DNA from: Bin55 sp965220235
GTDB taxonomy: Bacteria > Pseudomonadota > Gammaproteobacteria > Pseudomonadales > Azotimanducaceae
Direction: 5' to 3'
Assembly (NCBI GenBank): GCA_965220235.1
Contig: OZ244815.1
Coordinates: 1,550,001 to 1,614,000, forward strand
Length of the DNA: 64,000 nt
Shown: positions 52,745 through 61,191 of the stretch, one piece after another
Layout: the number at the start of each line of letters is the position of its first letter
Numbering within the stretch: position 1 is the first letter of the stretch
The notes under the pieces: model-generated
Told to the model about the DNA's origin: nothing
Seen by the model: the letters and a program-made list of their open reading frames with translations, nothing else
The model's database searches: none
Translations under genes and position numbers: made by a program

Positions 52745-54313
52745 ATGGCTGAAGACCGTACATCGAAAGTTCCGTTCACGCAGTTTCCGACGAACCTATT
52801 TGAACAGCGTGCCGCTCTTGAATCGAACGAGCTGCTGAAACGCATGAAGCAGTCTCGAAAATCCTGTCAGGATCCGCATAGGCCTCAATATCACTACGTA
52901 AATCCAGAAGGCACGCTGAACGATCCTAACGGATTGTGTTACTGGAAAGATCACTGGCATTTGTTCTACCAAGCCTATCCACCAGAGGATACACGACAAC
53001 ATTGGGGACACGCGATCTCTCGGGATCTCATTCGATGGGAGGACTTACCCTATTGCATCTACCCGAATCCTGAGGATCGGTGCTTCAGTGGTGCGACTTA
53101 CGTTGAAGACGATCGCGTGATTGCCATGTATCACGGCACTCGCGCAGGCAATATGATCGCATTGTCGTCCGACCCGTTGTTACTGAATTGGGAAAAGATC
53201 GGCAATCGTCCGGTCATTCCGATGCCAGAGTCGGATGCGCCATACAACGTGTTTGATCCTTGCATTTGGAAATCTGGCGGTAAGTACTACTCATTGTCCG
53301 CGGGTCAAACTAATGACGGACCGGGTGGTCAGCGAGTTGCTGCTGATTTTTTGTTCGAATCTGACAACTTGAGCGATTGGACGTATCTGCACCCCTTCAT
53401 AGAAGGTGACCGTTATTCGCGAGTAGGCGACGATGGGGCATGTCCGTATTTCTGGCCAATTGGTGATAAGCACATATTGCTCTTCTTTAGTCACTCAAGC
53501 GGAGGACAGTACTTACTCGGAGACTATGACGAAGATCGACAGAAGTTTGTCGTGACCAACGGCGGAAAGTTCAACTTCGGTCCGCCTGGTCCAGGTGCTG
53601 TTCACGCGCCTTCAGCAACGCCGTTAGGAGACGGGTCGGTTATCGTGATCTTTAATATGAATCCCGCGAAGAGATCCGACGGATGGGATCAGATCATGTC
53701 GCTTCCACGTCGATTGACCCTAGCTGACGATGGGAACGACATTCACGTCGAACCGACAGGCGATATTGAATCCTTGCGGGGTGATCAGATCGAGCTGGAA
53801 CCCTTTACGCTACCGGCGAATCAGGAAGTCCTTGTGAGGGAAGTCGAAGGGGCACCCGATGACGGATTGGAAGGTAACGCTTACGAACTACAGATTGACA
53901 TTCAACCGAGCGACGCATCAATGGTTGAACTATGTGTTCTGCAATCGCTACAAAGGGAGGAATTTACCCGAATCTCGGTGTATCGCGAAAGAGGCTACCC
54001 GGATCGAGCCACTTTTACGCGTAAGACACGAACGAGTTTTGTCACGATCGACAACAGTTATTCGTCGCTAGATCCAGGTGTGCGGTGTCGTGCGCCTGAA
54101 ACTCTTGAAGTGCGAATTGAACCTGATGAGCCCGTTCAGCTTCGTGTATTTGTCGATCACAGCATCGTTGAAGTATTCGTCAATGATCGTAAGGCGGTTG
54201 CGTTAAGGGTGTATCCGTCTCGATCAGATAGTGTTGGTATCGCCATGCGTTCGCAAGGAGCTGACACGGAAATCAGCCAGCTAAAATTCTGGCCGCTCGG
54301 TTCGATCTATTAG
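52745..54313 (+). CDS. GH32-like glycosidase with altered active site
   Basis: The 522-residue protein has no signal peptide. The five-bladed propeller starts YVNPEGTLNDPNG (nucleophile Asp about 59), then HWGHAISRDLIRWEDLP, VFDPCIWKSG (the RDP-motif Asp, about 170) and GDDGACPYFWPIGDKHILL. The last corresponds to the ECPD motif, but Ala replaces the catalytic Glu, with Asp-Asp just before. The beta-sandwich ends LRVFVDHSIVEVFVNDRKA. The family cleaves fructosyl bonds; activity here is doubtful or uses another acid. It shares these changes with the NTF2-GH32 fusion at 10815. It heads a tight operon with a flavin monooxygenase and an enoyl-CoA hydratase. Confidence 0.85.
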   Translation: MAEDRTSKVPFTQFPTNLFEQRAALESNELLKRMKQSRKSCQDPHRPQYHYVNPEGTLNDPNGLCYWKDHWHLFYQAYPPEDTRQHWGHAISRDLIRWEDLPYCIYPNPEDRCFSGATYVEDDRVIAMYHGTRAGNMIALSSDPLLLNWEKIGNRPVIPMPESDAPYNVFDPCIWKSGGKYYSLSAGQTNDGPGGQRVAADFLFESDNLSDWTYLHPFIEGDRYSRVGDDGACPYFWPIGDKHILLFFSHSSGGQYLLGDYDEDRQKFVVTNGGKFNFGPPGPGAVHAPSATPLGDGSVIVIFNMNPAKRSDGWDQIMSLPRRLTLADDGNDIHVEPTGDIESLRGDQIELEPFTLPANQEVLVREVEGAPDDGLEGNAYELQIDIQPSDASMVELCVLQSLQREEFTRISVYRERGYPDRATFTRKTRTSFVTIDNSYSSLDPGVRCRAPETLEVRIEPDEPVQLRVFVDHSIVEVFVNDRKAVALRVYPSRSDSVGIAMRSQGADTEISQLKFWPLGSIY

Positions 54314-54338
54314 CTCATTGCATCGCCGAGATACCCAA

Positions 54339-55940
54339 ATGACCAAATCTATACGTACGTTTGACGCCGTGATTGTCGGTGCAGGATTTGCCGGTATGTA
54401 TATGTTGTATCGGCTGCGTAAACATGGTTATCGAGCAGTAGTTTTCGAGCGTGCAGATGGCGTCGGCGGGACATGGTATTGGAACCGTTATCCTGGCGCG
54501 CGTTGCGATGTAGAGAGTCTCGAATACTCCTATTCGTTTTCGAATGAACTTCAACAGGATTGGGAGTGGAGTGAACGTTACTCCGGCCAACCTGAAATCC
54601 TAAGGTATGCAAATCACGTCGCCGATCGATTCGACTTGAGACGAGATATTGAATTCGAAACCTGTGTACTTGCTGCTCTCTACCAAGATAAAGAAGCGAC
54701 GTGGCAGATAACAACAGACCGAGACGAAACGGTCATCGGGCGATATCTGATCATGGCGACGGGTTGTCTCTCGTCAACAAATCTCCCGAGTATTGAAGGC
54801 ATCTCTGACTTTCGAGGGGAAACGTACCACACCGGACAATGGCCTCACGAAGGCGTGAATTTACAAGGCAAACGCGTCGGCATCATCGGCACTGGCTCGT
54901 CTGCGATTCAGGCGATTCCGTACCTTGCACAAGAGGCAGGTCAACTTGTGGTGTTTCAGCGAACGCCGAACTTTTCAATCCCAGCACGAAATCGAGAAGC
55001 AGACCCCGATGAGGTTGAACGCGTCAAACGCGACTATTCACAGTTCCGAGAATTCAACAAGCTGACTCCTGCAGGTATTCGTGGGACCATGCCTGGACGA
55101 AATGAGTCGGTATTGGAAGTATCTGAAAACGAACGTAACGAAGAATTGCAGAAACGATGGCAACATGGCGGATTCGCGTTTATGGGTGCTTTCAATGATT
55201 TAGGACTGAACAAAGAAGCGAATGACATCGCCGCAGAGTTTGTTCGCGAGAGGATTAGAGAAATCGTTGACGATCCTGAGGTAGCCGATACGCTCTCGCC
55301 AGATAACGTGATTGGCTGTAAACGACTGTGTTTAGATACCGAGTACTACGAGACCTACAACTTACCGCATGTCAAGTTAGTAGACATCAATAGGAATCCG
55401 ATCGAGCGGTTGACCACCGGAGGGGTTAAGACGAAGTCATTCGAGTACGAATTCGATGTCGTGATCTTTGCGACGGGGTTTGATGCCATGACCGGGACGC
55501 TTCTACGCGTTGACATCCGCGGGAAAGAAGGCCAAACACTTCAGGAGAAATGGGCAGAAGGGCCGAAAACGTACCTCGGATTGACAACCGCGAATTTTCC
55601 CAATCTGTTCATGATTTCCGGACCCGGCAGTCCATCCGTCCTGACGAACATGATCGTTTCGATCGAACAACATGTTGACTGGATTGCTGCGTGCCTTGAC
55701 TTCATGCGTGAACACGATCATAAGACAATCAATGCAGATAAAACGGCGGAGGAAGAGTGGGTCGCATACGTAAATGCGATTGCTGACATGACGCTCTATC
55801 CAACGTGTAATTCTTGGTACTTAGGAGCGAATATCCCTGGCAAGCCTCGGGTGTTCATGCCTCACGTTGGATTTCCGAACTACGTCCAACGGTGCAAAGA
55901 AGTCGTAAACAGCAACTATCAGGGATTTGAACTTACATGA
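54339..55940 (+). CDS. Flavin monooxygenase, Baeyer-Villiger type
   Basis: The 533-residue protein has an FAD Rossmann motif (VIVGAGFAGMYMLY), GGTWYWNRYPGARCD, the Baeyer-Villiger fingerprint FRGETYHTGQWP, a second NADPH Rossmann motif (VGIIGTGSSAIQAIP) and the closing ATGFD. Such enzymes insert oxygen beside a ketone to form esters or lactones. ATG 54339 is preferred; a TTG seven codons upstream is possible. It lies 25 bases after the GH32-like gene and overlaps the hydratase start by four bases. The natural substrate is unknown. Confidence 0.92.
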   Translation: MTKSIRTFDAVIVGAGFAGMYMLYRLRKHGYRAVVFERADGVGGTWYWNRYPGARCDVESLEYSYSFSNELQQDWEWSERYSGQPEILRYANHVADRFDLRRDIEFETCVLAALYQDKEATWQITTDRDETVIGRYLIMATGCLSSTNLPSIEGISDFRGETYHTGQWPHEGVNLQGKRVGIIGTGSSAIQAIPYLAQEAGQLVVFQRTPNFSIPARNREADPDEVERVKRDYSQFREFNKLTPAGIRGTMPGRNESVLEVSENERNEELQKRWQHGGFAFMGAFNDLGLNKEANDIAAEFVRERIREIVDDPEVADTLSPDNVIGCKRLCLDTEYYETYNLPHVKLVDINRNPIERLTTGGVKTKSFEYEFDVVIFATGFDAMTGTLLRVDIRGKEGQTLQEKWAEGPKTYLGLTTANFPNLFMISGPGSPSVLTNMIVSIEQHVDWIAACLDFMREHDHKTINADKTAEEEWVAYVNAIADMTLYPTCNSWYLGANIPGKPRVFMPHVGFPNYVQRCKEVVNSNYQGFELT

Positions 55941-56788
55941 GCGATGAGTTAAGCAGCTCTCAGCAACACCTAATTGAGACGCAACACGGTCATTTAACCG
56001 TGTTGACGATGAACCGACCTGAAGCGCTTAATGCGTTCAGTCCGACAATGATGACAGCATTTAATGAAGCATTACCGAGACTTGCGCAAGACCCGGACTG
56101 TCGAGCCCTCATGCTGACGGGTGTCGGTAGAGCGTTTTCTGCAGGTGGCGACGTGAAAGGGTTTGCCTCGAACGCGGGGTCGTCGGACGACGATGGGAAT
56201 GCGGCTGACCAGAGTGTGCAAACGCCCACGAAGAAAGAACGTGCTGATGGACTGCGTCGAAGTACCGAAATAGTTGAATTGCTACACACGATGCCTAAAC
56301 CAACAATCGCAGCAATTCCTGGGGTGGCTGCAGGGGGAGGTTTTTCAGTTGCGTTGGCTTGCGATATTCGCATCGCTTCGACTGATGCTAGGTTCACGAC
56401 GGCGTTCAACAAGCTTGGTCTGTCTGGCGACTACGGCGGTACGTACTTTCTCACGCAGCTTGTTGGCACCGCAAAGGCACGTGAACTCTATCTCACGTCG
56501 GACATCGTCAGCGCGGAAGAGGCACACCGCATCGGTATTGTGAATCAGGTATTGGATAAGGATTCGTTCGCAGATGAAGCGGTAACGTTCGCGAAAAAAC
56601 TAGCGGCAATGCCGCCGATTTCTTCTGGATTGATGAAGCAGAACTTGAACCGTGCGCTAACAAACGATCTAGCAGGTGTACTTGATCTCGAAGCGACGAA
56701 CATGATCACATGCTTCGATTCGAACGACCATAAGGCAGGGGCTCTTGCGTTCGTTACGAAGAAGCCAGCGGTTTTTACGGGTACCTAA
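55937..56788 (+). CDS. Enoyl-CoA hydratase/isomerase family protein
   Basis: The 283-residue crotonase-fold protein has VLTMNRPEALNAFSP, the oxyanion-hole segments AFSAGGDVKGF and GVAAGGGFSVALACD, and GLSGDYGGTYFLTQLVG, where Asp replaces the usual second catalytic Glu, as in the PaaG/isomerase branch. It acts on acyl-CoA thioesters in the cytoplasm. A polar insertion (SSDDDGNAADQSVQ, about 78-92) follows the first oxyanion loop. The ATGA overlap with the monooxygenase gene indicates coupled translation. A dioxygenase gene is convergent three bases away. Confidence 0.9.
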   Translation: MSDELSSSQQHLIETQHGHLTVLTMNRPEALNAFSPTMMTAFNEALPRLAQDPDCRALMLTGVGRAFSAGGDVKGFASNAGSSDDDGNAADQSVQTPTKKERADGLRRSTEIVELLHTMPKPTIAAIPGVAAGGGFSVALACDIRIASTDARFTTAFNKLGLSGDYGGTYFLTQLVGTAKARELYLTSDIVSAEEAHRIGIVNQVLDKDSFADEAVTFAKKLAAMPPISSGLMKQNLNRALTNDLAGVLDLEATNMITCFDSNDHKAGALAFVTKKPAVFTGT

Positions 56789-56791
56789 TTT

Positions 56792-57658
56792 TTACAACGC
56801 CGCATCGATAACCGCCCTCTCGTTGTCAGGTTCATCGCCCGCAACGGTTGAGCGAACCATTTTTCGTGCTTGATCTGGCGGCGAGGCACGAGCTCGGTGC
56901 AAGACGCAGCGATTGTCCCACATGACGATGTCTCCGACGTCCCATCTATGCCCGAAAGTTCGAGGCGGTTGGGCTGCTTCGAATGTCAATTCGCGTAATA
57001 ACTTGCGACTCGATACGAAGTCCTCGCCAATGATGTGGCTTGCATGTCGTCCGACAAACAAGATATCTCGATTTGAGTCTGGATGGACTTTTACAAGCGG
57101 GTGCGTCACAGGCGGAAGCTGGCGCAAACCTTCTTCTGGCATCACTTGTAACCCGTAATGCCAAGAGTGACTGAATGCGTAGCTATGTACGGCAATCTTG
57201 TCGGCAAGGTAGTTCTTCACATCACTTGATAGCGCGTCATATCCAGCGCGCATGTCAGCCCATTCAGTTTCGCCGCCTTCGCTCGGTACCTCGTGTGCGG
57301 CAAGCAATGACGCCTTCGCACCGACGCGCTTATATGAGCTATCGGAGTGCCAGAGTGAGTTACCTATATTGAAGACGCGCCCCACATGTTCAGGCGGGAG
57401 CACGTTTCCTTCGTTGTCCGTATTACCGATGTTTGGACGCATTTTCATATTGATATGAGGTAGGCCTTTCTCCAAGTGTCCGAAGCGTCCGCTGAACGCG
57501 AAGTGGTCTTCATTCGACAGGTGTTGGCGTGGGAATACCAATACCGCATAGTTGAACCAAGCTTGCTCAATCCGGTGAAAATCTTCATCAGATAGCGATT
57601 GAAGTGCAACATCGTTGACAACTGCGCCAAAGTTATCGGTTATAGGTTCGATCTTCAT
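56792..57658 (-). CDS. TauD/TfdA-family Fe(II)/2-oxoglutarate dioxygenase
   Basis: The 288-residue dioxygenase has the iron triad: His and Asp in SLWHSDSSYKRVG, and the distal His in MWDNRCVLHRARASP, with a 2-oxoglutarate-binding Arg in the following RKMVRST. The family oxidises taurine, chlorophenoxyacetates, carnitine precursors and similar compounds; the substrate here is unknown. ATG 57658 gives the typical MKIEPITDNFGAVV start; an upstream TTG (57688) would add ten residues. It is convergent with the monooxygenase operon. Confidence 0.9.
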   Translation of the reverse strand: MKIEPITDNFGAVVNDVALQSLSDEDFHRIEQAWFNYAVLVFPRQHLSNEDHFAFSGRFGHLEKGLPHINMKMRPNIGNTDNEGNVLPPEHVGRVFNIGNSLWHSDSSYKRVGAKASLLAAHEVPSEGGETEWADMRAGYDALSSDVKNYLADKIAVHSYAFSHSWHYGLQVMPEEGLRQLPPVTHPLVKVHPDSNRDILFVGRHASHIIGEDFVSSRKLLRELTFEAAQPPRTFGHRWDVGDIVMWDNRCVLHRARASPPDQARKMVRSTVAGDEPDNERAVIDAAL

Positions 57659-57772
57659 AGGGTATTTATGCTGCGCTCTAGCGACCAAGGATAGCGAGGC
57701 CGTGCGATTGTATGGTAATGCGGTTTGACTAGGTCCAATATCGTAACGTCGAGTTACGCGACAAAGATTCGG

Positions 57773-58006
57773 TTAGAGATTTTTAATTTCTCTGTCTAGC
57801 CGTCGTTTTTCGTCGGTTACGATCGTTTCGAGTGCACGAACTCGCTCTTCTATCGATCCGTCTCCAATTAATCGTTCAATTCTCTCTACACGTTCGCGGA
57901 GATCTGGGTCAGAACTGTACTTGTGTTTCGATTTGAAGTAGGTCGTTAGTACACTCGTAGCACAACTAATCAAAACGATTAGCGCAACCATCGTGAATAC
58001 GTCCAT
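57773..58006 (-). CDS. PspB-like small membrane protein, copy 1
   Basis: The 77-residue protein has one N-terminal helix (MVALIVLISCATSVLTTYF) and a charged C-terminal coiled coil containing IEERVRALETIVTDEKRRL. PspB proteins of the phage-shock envelope-stress system share this layout and the ERVRALExI motif. A nearly parallel copy lies 277 bases upstream on the same strand. A sigma-54-type promoter (58044-58060) would start transcription about 27 bases before this gene, as in the E. coli psp operon. No pspA, pspC or pspF is in the window. Confidence 0.7.
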   Translation of the reverse strand: MDVFTMVALIVLISCATSVLTTYFKSKHKYSSDPDLRERVERIERLIGDGSIEERVRALETIVTDEKRRLDREIKNL

Positions 58007-58043
58007 GATTCAAGTCCTATTTCACTGTCGTCTTTCGATTATA

Positions 58044-58060
58044 GGCAACACTTGTGCCAA
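58044..58060 (-). promoter_or_regulatory. Sigma-54-type promoter of PspB-like copy 1
   Basis: The minus strand reads TTGGCACAAGTGTTGCC, an almost exact match to the sigma-54 consensus with GG-N10-GC spacing. The -12 GC lies at 58045-58046, about 39 bases before the ATG at 58006. Confidence 0.75.
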
Positions 58061-58120
58061 CATTAAACTATTGATTTATATGAATTTTAGTTCTTAGTCT
58101 GACGTTAATGTAGTGTTATT

Positions 58121-58140
58121 CGTCGATTTATGGTCTAAAA
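58121..58140 (-). promoter_or_regulatory. Candidate upstream activator site, copy 1
   Basis: The minus strand reads TTTTAGACCATAAATCGACG about 90-105 bases upstream of the predicted start of transcription, where sigma-54 enhancer-binding proteins such as PspF bind. The TTAGACCA core is kept in copy 2. Confidence 0.4.
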
Positions 58141-58283
58141 CGCCACTCGTTCACTTTGCTACTTGTCGACTTTGAGAGTGAAGTTCTTATGTCGCTTCCT
58201 GAGTGCTAGTTCCGTTCACTTGACGAGCTTGAATCGCCACCGAGACGGCGGATTTGCAAATTGATCGCTCTAAACTAACTCAA

Positions 58284-58523
58284 CTATAGATTCCGGATTT
58301 CCTGATCTAGCCGGCGTTTCTCGTCAGTGACGATCACTTCTAACGCACGTACGCGCTCCTCCAGTGCTCTATCGCCTATCCGTTGCTCAAGGAGATCAAT
58401 GCGCTCATTGATGCGTTTTACCTCACGGGAACTCATCCGTTTTTTGCTCTTAAAGTACGATGTGATGACGCCAGTCGCACAGCCGATCAAAACGATCAGC
58501 ACGATAGGTACGAATACTTCCAC
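58284..58523 (-). CDS. PspB-like small membrane protein, copy 2
   Basis: The 79-residue protein has one membrane helix (VPIVLIVLIGCATGVITSYF) and a coiled coil (RINERIDLLEQRIG then LEERVRALEVIVTDEKRRL). It is the paralogue of copy 1, identical in the C-terminal core VIVTDEKRRLDQEIRNL apart from a few positions. Its own sigma-54-like promoter (58557-58573) has one mismatch in the -12 element. Two copies may give graded or hetero-oligomeric responses to envelope stress. Confidence 0.7.
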   Translation of the reverse strand: MEVFVPIVLIVLIGCATGVITSYFKSKKRMSSREVKRINERIDLLEQRIGDRALEERVRALEVIVTDEKRRLDQEIRNL

Positions 58524-58556
58524 GAGAACTCCATTTCTCCGATTTATTAAGAAGCA

Positions 58557-58573
58557 TACAATATATGTGCCAC
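58557..58573 (-). promoter_or_regulatory. Sigma-54-like promoter of PspB-like copy 2
   Basis: The minus strand reads GTGGCACATATATTGTA. The -24 TGGCAC is perfect; the -12 element is TTGTA instead of TTGCA, so GG-N10-GT. It lies 34 bases upstream of the ATG at 58523. Confidence 0.6.
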
Positions 58574-58634
58574 AGTTAAATGCTTGATTTGTTTAAATAC
58601 TAATCTGTTTTCAGACGGTTCAGGTAGCAGAATA

Positions 58635-58655
58635 CGTTAAATCGTGGTCTAATTC
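58635..58655 (-). promoter_or_regulatory. Candidate upstream activator site, copy 2
   Basis: The minus strand contains AATTAGACCACGATTTAACG, sharing TTAGACCA and a following ACG with the site upstream of copy 1 at the same distance from the promoter. Confidence 0.4.
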
Positions 58656-58674
58656 ACCAATTCTGTATCGCCTT

Positions 58675-59430
58675 TTGAGTGGTTCGCTCAAGCAAGTCGA
58701 CATCGTGATTGAGTTAAATCCCCTTCGTGGTTTGTTAGCGCCGCGTTTTATCGAATCCGTCGTTGTCGTATTGGTTTCACTTTTATGTGTTACCAACTAC
58801 CCCCAAGAACTCGGTAATTACCAAGCGCCGACGTCACAACCGATGGAAGAGATTGTCGTCGAAGGTCAACTTCCGGACGTCGAGGACATGAACAAATTCG
58901 AAGTGATTCACTACTACAACGCGAATGCTCGTGGCGGTCAGCTATACAAGATGCGTCGTTACGACGACGCGAAACCTTATCTCGAAGTTGGCGCTCAGCT
59001 GGGCTTCAAAATGAGCCAAGCGCGCTTAGGTGCGATCTACGCGTACGGTTTAGGTACAACGGAACGCGATGCGGTAAAAGGCATCACTTGGATTGGCGTT
59101 GCGGCTGAACCTCGAACAGATCCGACGATAAGCAAACAATATCGCGATCTACTTAGACAGATACCCGAGAGCGCGATTCCAAGGATTGAAGCACTCGTAG
59201 CAGAAGAAAGAGCGAAATACGGGTCGAACGCCACCGGTACAAAATGTTCAATGATCCGAAGTGCAGGATCGCACATGTCATGGCTAAACTGTGAGGTCAA
59301 AGATATATATCGGTTCCGGTCGGCGGCGGACAACTACGACCTGTGCCTTATTCAAGGAATTGAAGGTCTGCAGAGCGAGAGCGGCGGCGAGATGGGAATC
59401 GCGGCCATTTCGGTTACTCCGTGTATTTAG
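58675..59430 (+). CDS. Sel1/TPR-like repeat protein with TonB-box-like motif
   Basis: The 251-residue protein starts at TTG 58675. A hydrophobic segment (FIESVVVVLVSLLCV, about 32-46) is a signal anchor or late signal peptide. PMEEIVVEGQLPDVEDM follows, close to the motif seen at the start of mature TonB receptors. Residues 80-140 contain a Sel1-type unit (ARLGAIYAYGLGT, GITWIGVAAEP). The C-terminal part has four Cys (KCSMI, LNCEV, DLCLI, TPCI) that may pair in the periplasm. Function unknown; its bigger relatives mediate protein contacts. Confidence 0.7.
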   Translation: MSGSLKQVDIVIELNPLRGLLAPRFIESVVVVLVSLLCVTNYPQELGNYQAPTSQPMEEIVVEGQLPDVEDMNKFEVIHYYNANARGGQLYKMRRYDDAKPYLEVGAQLGFKMSQARLGAIYAYGLGTTERDAVKGITWIGVAAEPRTDPTISKQYRDLLRQIPESAIPRIEALVAEERAKYGSNATGTKCSMIRSAGSHMSWLNCEVKDIYRFRSAADNYDLCLIQGIEGLQSESGGEMGIAAISVTPCI

Positions 59431-59493
59431 TGTTCGACATGAGTCCCCGCTAACCACGTATGTATTCGAAGATTTTTATTAGGTGACTCGCAA

Positions 59494-60138
59494 TTGGATT
59501 TGAACGCACTACGCGAGGATTACTCACGAGACGGCTGTGTGGTCATTCGGGATTTTTTGGATCGCGCTGAATTAAAAGAGTTAGATGCCCGTACAGAGGC
59601 ATATTTGGCGAGAGGGAATCACCGTGAGAAGTTTGCAAAGGCGAAAGCGTTTCAAGGCACGTTAAAGAACCTAAATGTTCATGACGAGTGGTTCGACCAG
59701 TTACTTCGTGAAGGTCGTCCTGCGCAAGTTGTGTCGCATCTGCTCGACGATGAATTGCAACCCGCCACTGCAGCATTTTTCGATCGGATTCCCGGTGAAG
59801 AAACTGCGATTGCGCCTCACTTTGATGCGCTAGGTCACCGACGTAATGGTGCAACGCTTTGGATTGCTCTCGACGATACGCGCAAAGAGAACGGTTGTCT
59901 CTATTACGTCAAGGGTTCGCATAGGCAGAAGTATGAAAGCAAGGTTGGACTAGCTGGTTTTGACGAATTTACAGAAGGAGCGTTCGCAGTCGAACTTAAT
60001 CCTGGAGACGCAGCGGTTCACAGTGCGTTGACGGTACATTGGTCCTATCCAAATCAAACCCAACGTAGTCGACGAGGTGTGTCTTTCTTTTATTCCGCAG
60101 CGTCGTCGAAAGGGGATAAATTCGACAAGAAACGTTAG
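59494..60138 (+). CDS. Phytanoyl-CoA dioxygenase (PhyH) family protein
   Basis: The 214-residue dioxygenase has an N-terminal YSRDGCVVIRDFLDRAEL helix-strand pair, HxD in IAPHFDALGHRR, WIALDDTRKENGCLYYVKGSH, and the distal iron His plus Arg in HSALTVHWSYPNQTQRSRR. The family hydroxylates phytanoyl-CoA, amino acids, ectoine or secondary metabolites with Fe(II) and 2-oxoglutarate. It begins at TTG 59494 behind AGGTGA. Substrate unknown. Confidence 0.9.
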   Translation: MDLNALREDYSRDGCVVIRDFLDRAELKELDARTEAYLARGNHREKFAKAKAFQGTLKNLNVHDEWFDQLLREGRPAQVVSHLLDDELQPATAAFFDRIPGEETAIAPHFDALGHRRNGATLWIALDDTRKENGCLYYVKGSHRQKYESKVGLAGFDEFTEGAFAVELNPGDAAVHSALTVHWSYPNQTQRSRRGVSFFYSAASSKGDKFDKKR

Positions 60139-60159
60139 ACGAGTCGAGATAGCATGTCG

Positions 60160-60182
60160 ATCACCGGCCATTGATCGGTGAT
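60160..60182. terminator. Possible hairpin after PhyH gene
   Basis: ATCACCG-N9-CGGTGAT forms a seven-base-pair stem 22 bases past the PhyH stop. There is no clear T-tract, so termination is uncertain. Confidence 0.3.
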
Positions 60183-60366
60183 TGAGAGGGAGTGAATTGC
60201 CAAAAATATCTTCTTAGATCAATAAGTTATTCAAACTAAATTTTCTTATTTTTCGTCTAATTTATGTCATACGTTTCGACACTACGTCATATTTGAGCGT
60301 ACATTCGATACTAACTATCTAGCTTGAGTCGTGTCTATTTAGCATCTATCAAATAGAAACACGCCG

Positions 60367-61134
60367 ATGTTGTTCTTCTCAACTTTAAACCGTCTGTTCA
60401 TCGTAGTTGCTCTCGTTTCCGCTTGTGGTAGCGTCGCGGCGAAAGAGGTAAACCGAGATGTTGCTGAGTTTACCAAGATAAGTGTGTCCGTCGGTGGCTC
60501 TATCGAGCTCGTGCAGAGCGACGAGCACCGTGTTGAATTGAACCTCGTGGCTGGAAAATTAGAGGATTTGAAGGTAAGGGTTAGGAGAAATACGTTGGAG
60601 TTGAAGCAAGATTGTGGATTTAGGGTTCGATGTAGTCGCCCATATCCCAAAATTGAAGGAAAGATCTACTTCCGCGGGATTGATAGATTGGCTATGTTGG
60701 GTGGAGGTCGAGTGGCAGTAAAAGACTTAACAGTACCTGAGCTACACGTCGTGATCAACGGCTCGGGAGACATCGACATAGGCTCGATTAATTCGGAGAA
60801 AATCAACTTCAAAATAAATGGTGCCGGTGATGTCTTAATTAAAGAGGGTGAATTTGACGATTTCTCTGCCTCGATTAATGGCGCTGGCGATATTGTCATT
60901 GAGAAGGGTACGACGGCAACAAGCGAAGTGAAATTGGTTGGCAGTGGTGACTTTAAAGGAACGGGTCTAAGGTCGACCGTAACCGAAGTTAAGGTTGTTG
61001 GCGCTGGGGACGCGCAAGTTCACGCGTCAGAAACACTCGACGTAGCCATTACCGGGTCTGGCGATGTATCCTACGAGGGAACCCCGAAAGTTTCCAGCAA
61101 GATTATTGGTAGCGGCGCAGTTTCAAGCCTCTGA
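60367..61134 (+). CDS. DUF2807 (GIN domain) exported protein
   Basis: The 255-residue protein has a signal peptide (LFIVVALVSACGSVAAKE) and a right-handed repetitive beta domain built from GSGD/GAGD turns (INGSGDIDIG, INGAGDVLIK, INGAGDIVIE, VGSGDFKGTG, VGAGDAQVH, TGSGDVSYEG, IGSGAVSSL). This is the DUF2807 putative auto-transporter-adhesin head fold of periplasmic or surface proteins. SACGS is close to a lipobox, so lipidation is possible. Function unknown. Confidence 0.88.
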   Translation: MLFFSTLNRLFIVVALVSACGSVAAKEVNRDVAEFTKISVSVGGSIELVQSDEHRVELNLVAGKLEDLKVRVRRNTLELKQDCGFRVRCSRPYPKIEGKIYFRGIDRLAMLGGGRVAVKDLTVPELHVVINGSGDIDIGSINSEKINFKINGAGDVLIKEGEFDDFSASINGAGDIVIEKGTTATSEVKLVGSGDFKGTGLRSTVTEVKVVGAGDAQVHASETLDVAITGSGDVSYEGTPKVSSKIIGSGAVSSL

Positions 61135-61191
61135 TTGAGAAAAGTGACTTGATGCGTACCTTGGTTGTGCCGTAAATCATCTGCGAAAAGG

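Larger units (their letters stand above)
57773..58655. repeat. Tandem duplication of PspB-like gene with its promoter
   Basis: The unit repeats with a period of about 515 bases. The two genes share most of their coiled-coil residues, and upstream sequence matches as well: the TGTGCC elements (58053, 58566) and TGGTCTA elements (58131, 58645) are 78 and 79 bases apart in the two copies. The duplication therefore included promoter and enhancer-like site. Confidence 0.7.
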
